Source: an uncultured Collinsella sp. (lineage in GTDB: Bacteria; Actinomycetota; Coriobacteriia; Coriobacteriales; Coriobacteriaceae). Taken from it: a DNA stretch of 6,458 nt. The notes under the pieces were generated by a model that saw nothing but the letters and a program-made list of their open reading frames with translations, was not told where the DNA came from and did no database searches. The first letter of the stretch is position 1; the number at the start of each line of letters is the position of its first letter. Positions 4,808-6,458 of the stretch are shown here, one piece after another. A program made the translations under genes and the position numbers. Location of the stretch: assembly GCA_900556365.1 (NCBI GenBank), contig USOG01000083.1:1-6458 (forward strand), in the 5' to 3' direction.

Positions 4808-6458
4808 ATCGAACCGAAGAATCGCCCGAGGCCGAAGAGGTATCGGGCTCGCCATAAATCACGCCGAGCACGTCGCGCACGACATGCATCGCGGTATCTG
4901 AGCCGCCGCCGCCCTGCTCCAGGACAGTAGCGATGACATACTTGGGGTCATCGGCCGGTGCATAGGCGCAGAACCACGCGTATTCGTCCTCGCCGCTTTT
5001 CTCGCCCGTGCCCGACTTGCCGTATACCTGCGGCGTCAGGGTGCCAAAGTGAGCCGCTAGGGACGTCGATGCCGTGTAAATCACGTCGTGCATGCCGTTG
5101 CGAACAAGAGCCAAATCCGAATCGCTGTTGATCTTGGCCTCCAGGCGCTTCTTCTTGCCCTTTCCGTTGTACTTATAGGCATCGCCGTCACCATCGCGCG
5201 ATACGGCAGACAAAAACACGTGAGGCACGTACTGTTTGCCGCCGTTGGCAAGACCCATATAGGCGCACGCCATCTGCAGGGGCGTCACCAGGATGTCGCC
5301 CTGGCCGATGGCAATGTTGGTCATATCGCCGGCATTCCACTTGCGGTCCTCGGCAGAGGCGTCGGTGAAGTACGACTCTTTCCACTCGGCATCGGGAATA
5401 CGGCCCGAGCCCTCACTCGGCAGATCGATACCGCAGGTCTTGCCTAGACCCCAGCGACGAAAGACCTCCTGCAGGCCCTCGGGATGTTGCTCGTCATAAA
5501 AGAACGCCTTGCCCATGTCGTAGAAGACAGGGTCGCACGAGTTGGCGATACCCGACTGCAGCGTCATGGTGCCGTGGCCAGACGTCAGCCAGCAGCGCTT
5601 GCCCCAAGCCTTGCCCAGGCCCGTCCAATAGCCCGTGCAGTTGGTTGTCTGCGTTGAAGTGTAGGTTCCAAACTCAAGACCGGCCAGCGCCGAGAGCGGC
5701 TTGATGGTCGAGGCCGACATGTACTGTCCGCTAATGGCGCGGTTGAGCAGCGGGTGCGAACCCTTGTCATCATTGAGCTCGGTCCACACGTCGTTTGAGA
5801 CGCCACCGATAAAGACGGACGGATCGAACTTGGGCTCGCTCGCCATGCCCAAAATCTCGCCATTGTTGGGATCGAGACACACCACAGCGCCGTTGCCGGC
5901 ATTGCTGTAGCCAGTGGTCTTGGCAAGCTCGATAGCGCTCGCCAGCGCCGTCTCACAGGCCTGCTGGATCTTAAGGTCGAGCGTGAGCTTAATGTCGGAG
6001 CCGGCCTTCGCGGGCACGGCGCCGGCCTGACCGGTCACATTGCCCGAAGCATCGACCTTGACGGTCTGCTCGCCACGAATACCCTGCAGCAGGTTTTCGT
6101 AGTAGCTCTCAACGCCCGCCTGGCCCACGATATCGCCCGACTGGTACGTAATCTTGCCAGCAGAAGCATCATCATCGCCAGAGGTTTTCTTATTCTGGGC
6201 CTCGAGCTGCTCGGAGGTAATGGTGCCGGTATAGCCCAAGATATGACATGCCGTCTCGCCATATGGATACTGGCGCTCGGTACGCTCGGCAATCTTGACG
6301 CCCGGGAACTCGCCGGCATGCTCCTGAATATAGGCAACCGTGGAGCGACGGACGTCCGTCGCGATGGTATGCAGGCTCTGGGCGCCCTCTGTATTGTCCT
6401 GAATATTGCGAAGGACCGCCACGTAGGGCATTCCAAGCACGTTGGCAAGATGGCGAAC
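4806..6458 (-). CDS. mrdA: Penicillin-binding protein 2 (elongasome D,D-transpeptidase), 5'-truncated by the window edge
   Basis: Class B penicillin-binding protein that crosslinks peptidoglycan stem peptides on the outer face of the membrane during lateral wall growth, working with RodA. The frame is open to base 6458, so the visible 550 residues lack the start, the cytoplasmic tail, the membrane anchor and part of the dimerisation domain; GTG at 6440 is an internal valine. Numbering from the first visible codon, the non-catalytic part shows F-P-G-V (51-54), R-Q-Y-P and H-I-L-G-Y (72-76), then G-Q-A-G-V-E (112-117) and L-T-L-D (158-161), all typical of PBP2. The transpeptidase domain has S-T-I-K with the nucleophile Ser250 (bases 5709-5711) and Lys253, a second motif S-C-D (307-309) where many PBPs have SxN, the block G-D-M-T-N-I-A-I-G-Q-G (about 377-387), and K-S-G-T (481-484, bases 5007-5018). 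It ends in a short serine-rich tail. The stop TAG lies 9 bases before rodA. An FtsI/PBP3 identity is less likely given the rodA neighbour. Confidence 0.95.
   Translation of the reverse strand, partial: VRHLANVLGMPYVAVLRNIQDNTEGAQSLHTIATDVRRSTVAYIQEHAGEFPGVKIAERTERQYPYGETACHILGYTGTITSEQLEAQNKKTSGDDDASAGKITYQSGDIVGQAGVESYYENLLQGIRGEQTVKVDASGNVTGQAGAVPAKAGSDIKLTLDLKIQQACETALASAIELAKTTGYSNAGNGAVVCLDPNNGEILGMASEPKFDPSVFIGGVSNDVWTELNDDKGSHPLLNRAISGQYMSASTIKPLSALAGLEFGTYTSTQTTNCTGYWTGLGKAWGKRCWLTSGHGTMTLQSGIANSCDPVFYDMGKAFFYDEQHPEGLQEVFRRWGLGKTCGIDLPSEGSGRIPDAEWKESYFTDASAEDRKWNAGDMTNIAIGQGDILVTPLQMACAYMGLANGGKQYVPHVFLSAVSRDGDGDAYKYNGKGKKKRLEAKINSDSDLALVRNGMHDVIYTASTSLAAHFGTLTPQVYGKSGTGEKSGEDEYAWFCAYAPADDPKYVIATVLEQGGGGSDTAMHVVRDVLGVIYGEPDTSSASGDSSVR

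Noticed and set aside
5532..5540. S-C-D in PBP2 in place of SxN as a sign of an inactive enzyme.
   Set aside because: An SxD form of the second motif is, to my knowledge, normal for PBP2-class proteins. The S-T-I-K and K-S-G-T motifs are intact.
6438..6440. GTG at 6440 as the start of the PBP2 gene.
   Set aside because: The frame stays open to the window edge (V-R-H-L-A-N before it), and a start here would remove the membrane anchor and part of the dimerisation domain. It is an internal valine codon.

Overview
The window is a densely packed stretch of a high-GC bacterial chromosome in which all genes lie on the minus strand and read from the right edge (base 6458) to the left edge (base 1). 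GC-rich codon use, the gene content and the gene order suggest an actinobacterial gut anaerobe of the Coriobacteriia, perhaps a Collinsella relative. That taxonomic guess comes from recalled gene order and protein style, not from a search.

Layout in the direction of transcription: (1) the 3' part of a PBP2-type (mrdA) peptidoglycan transpeptidase, whose start lies beyond the right edge; (2) rodA, the SEDS glycosyltransferase that partners PBP2 in the elongasome; (3) an unrecognised 309-residue protein whose C-terminal half resembles the membrane-associated DUF697 domain and which has no GTPase P-loop; (4) a large radical SAM protein of the TIGR03960 type (B12-binding-like N-terminus); (5) its usual partner, a DUF2344/TIGR03936 radical-SAM-associated protein, cut off by the left edge.

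The junctions are 9, 18 and 10 bases, then a 4-base ATGA overlap. At two junctions the stop codon of one gene sits inside or against the ribosome binding site of the next. I see no terminator or convincing promoter, so the five genes are probably co-transcribed and partly translationally coupled. Less than 1 percent of the window is non-coding.

Functionally, the right half builds the lateral cell wall: RodA polymerises lipid II and PBP2 crosslinks the strands. The left half is the two-gene radical SAM module of unknown function. In many Clostridia, as I recall, it lies between rod-shape/cell-division genes and the rng-rplU-rpmA ribosomal cluster. The DUF697-like gene between the two halves is the least explained element. 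The window otherwise looks like a conserved housekeeping region; I see no mobile element, CRISPR array, RNA gene or sign of recent transfer.
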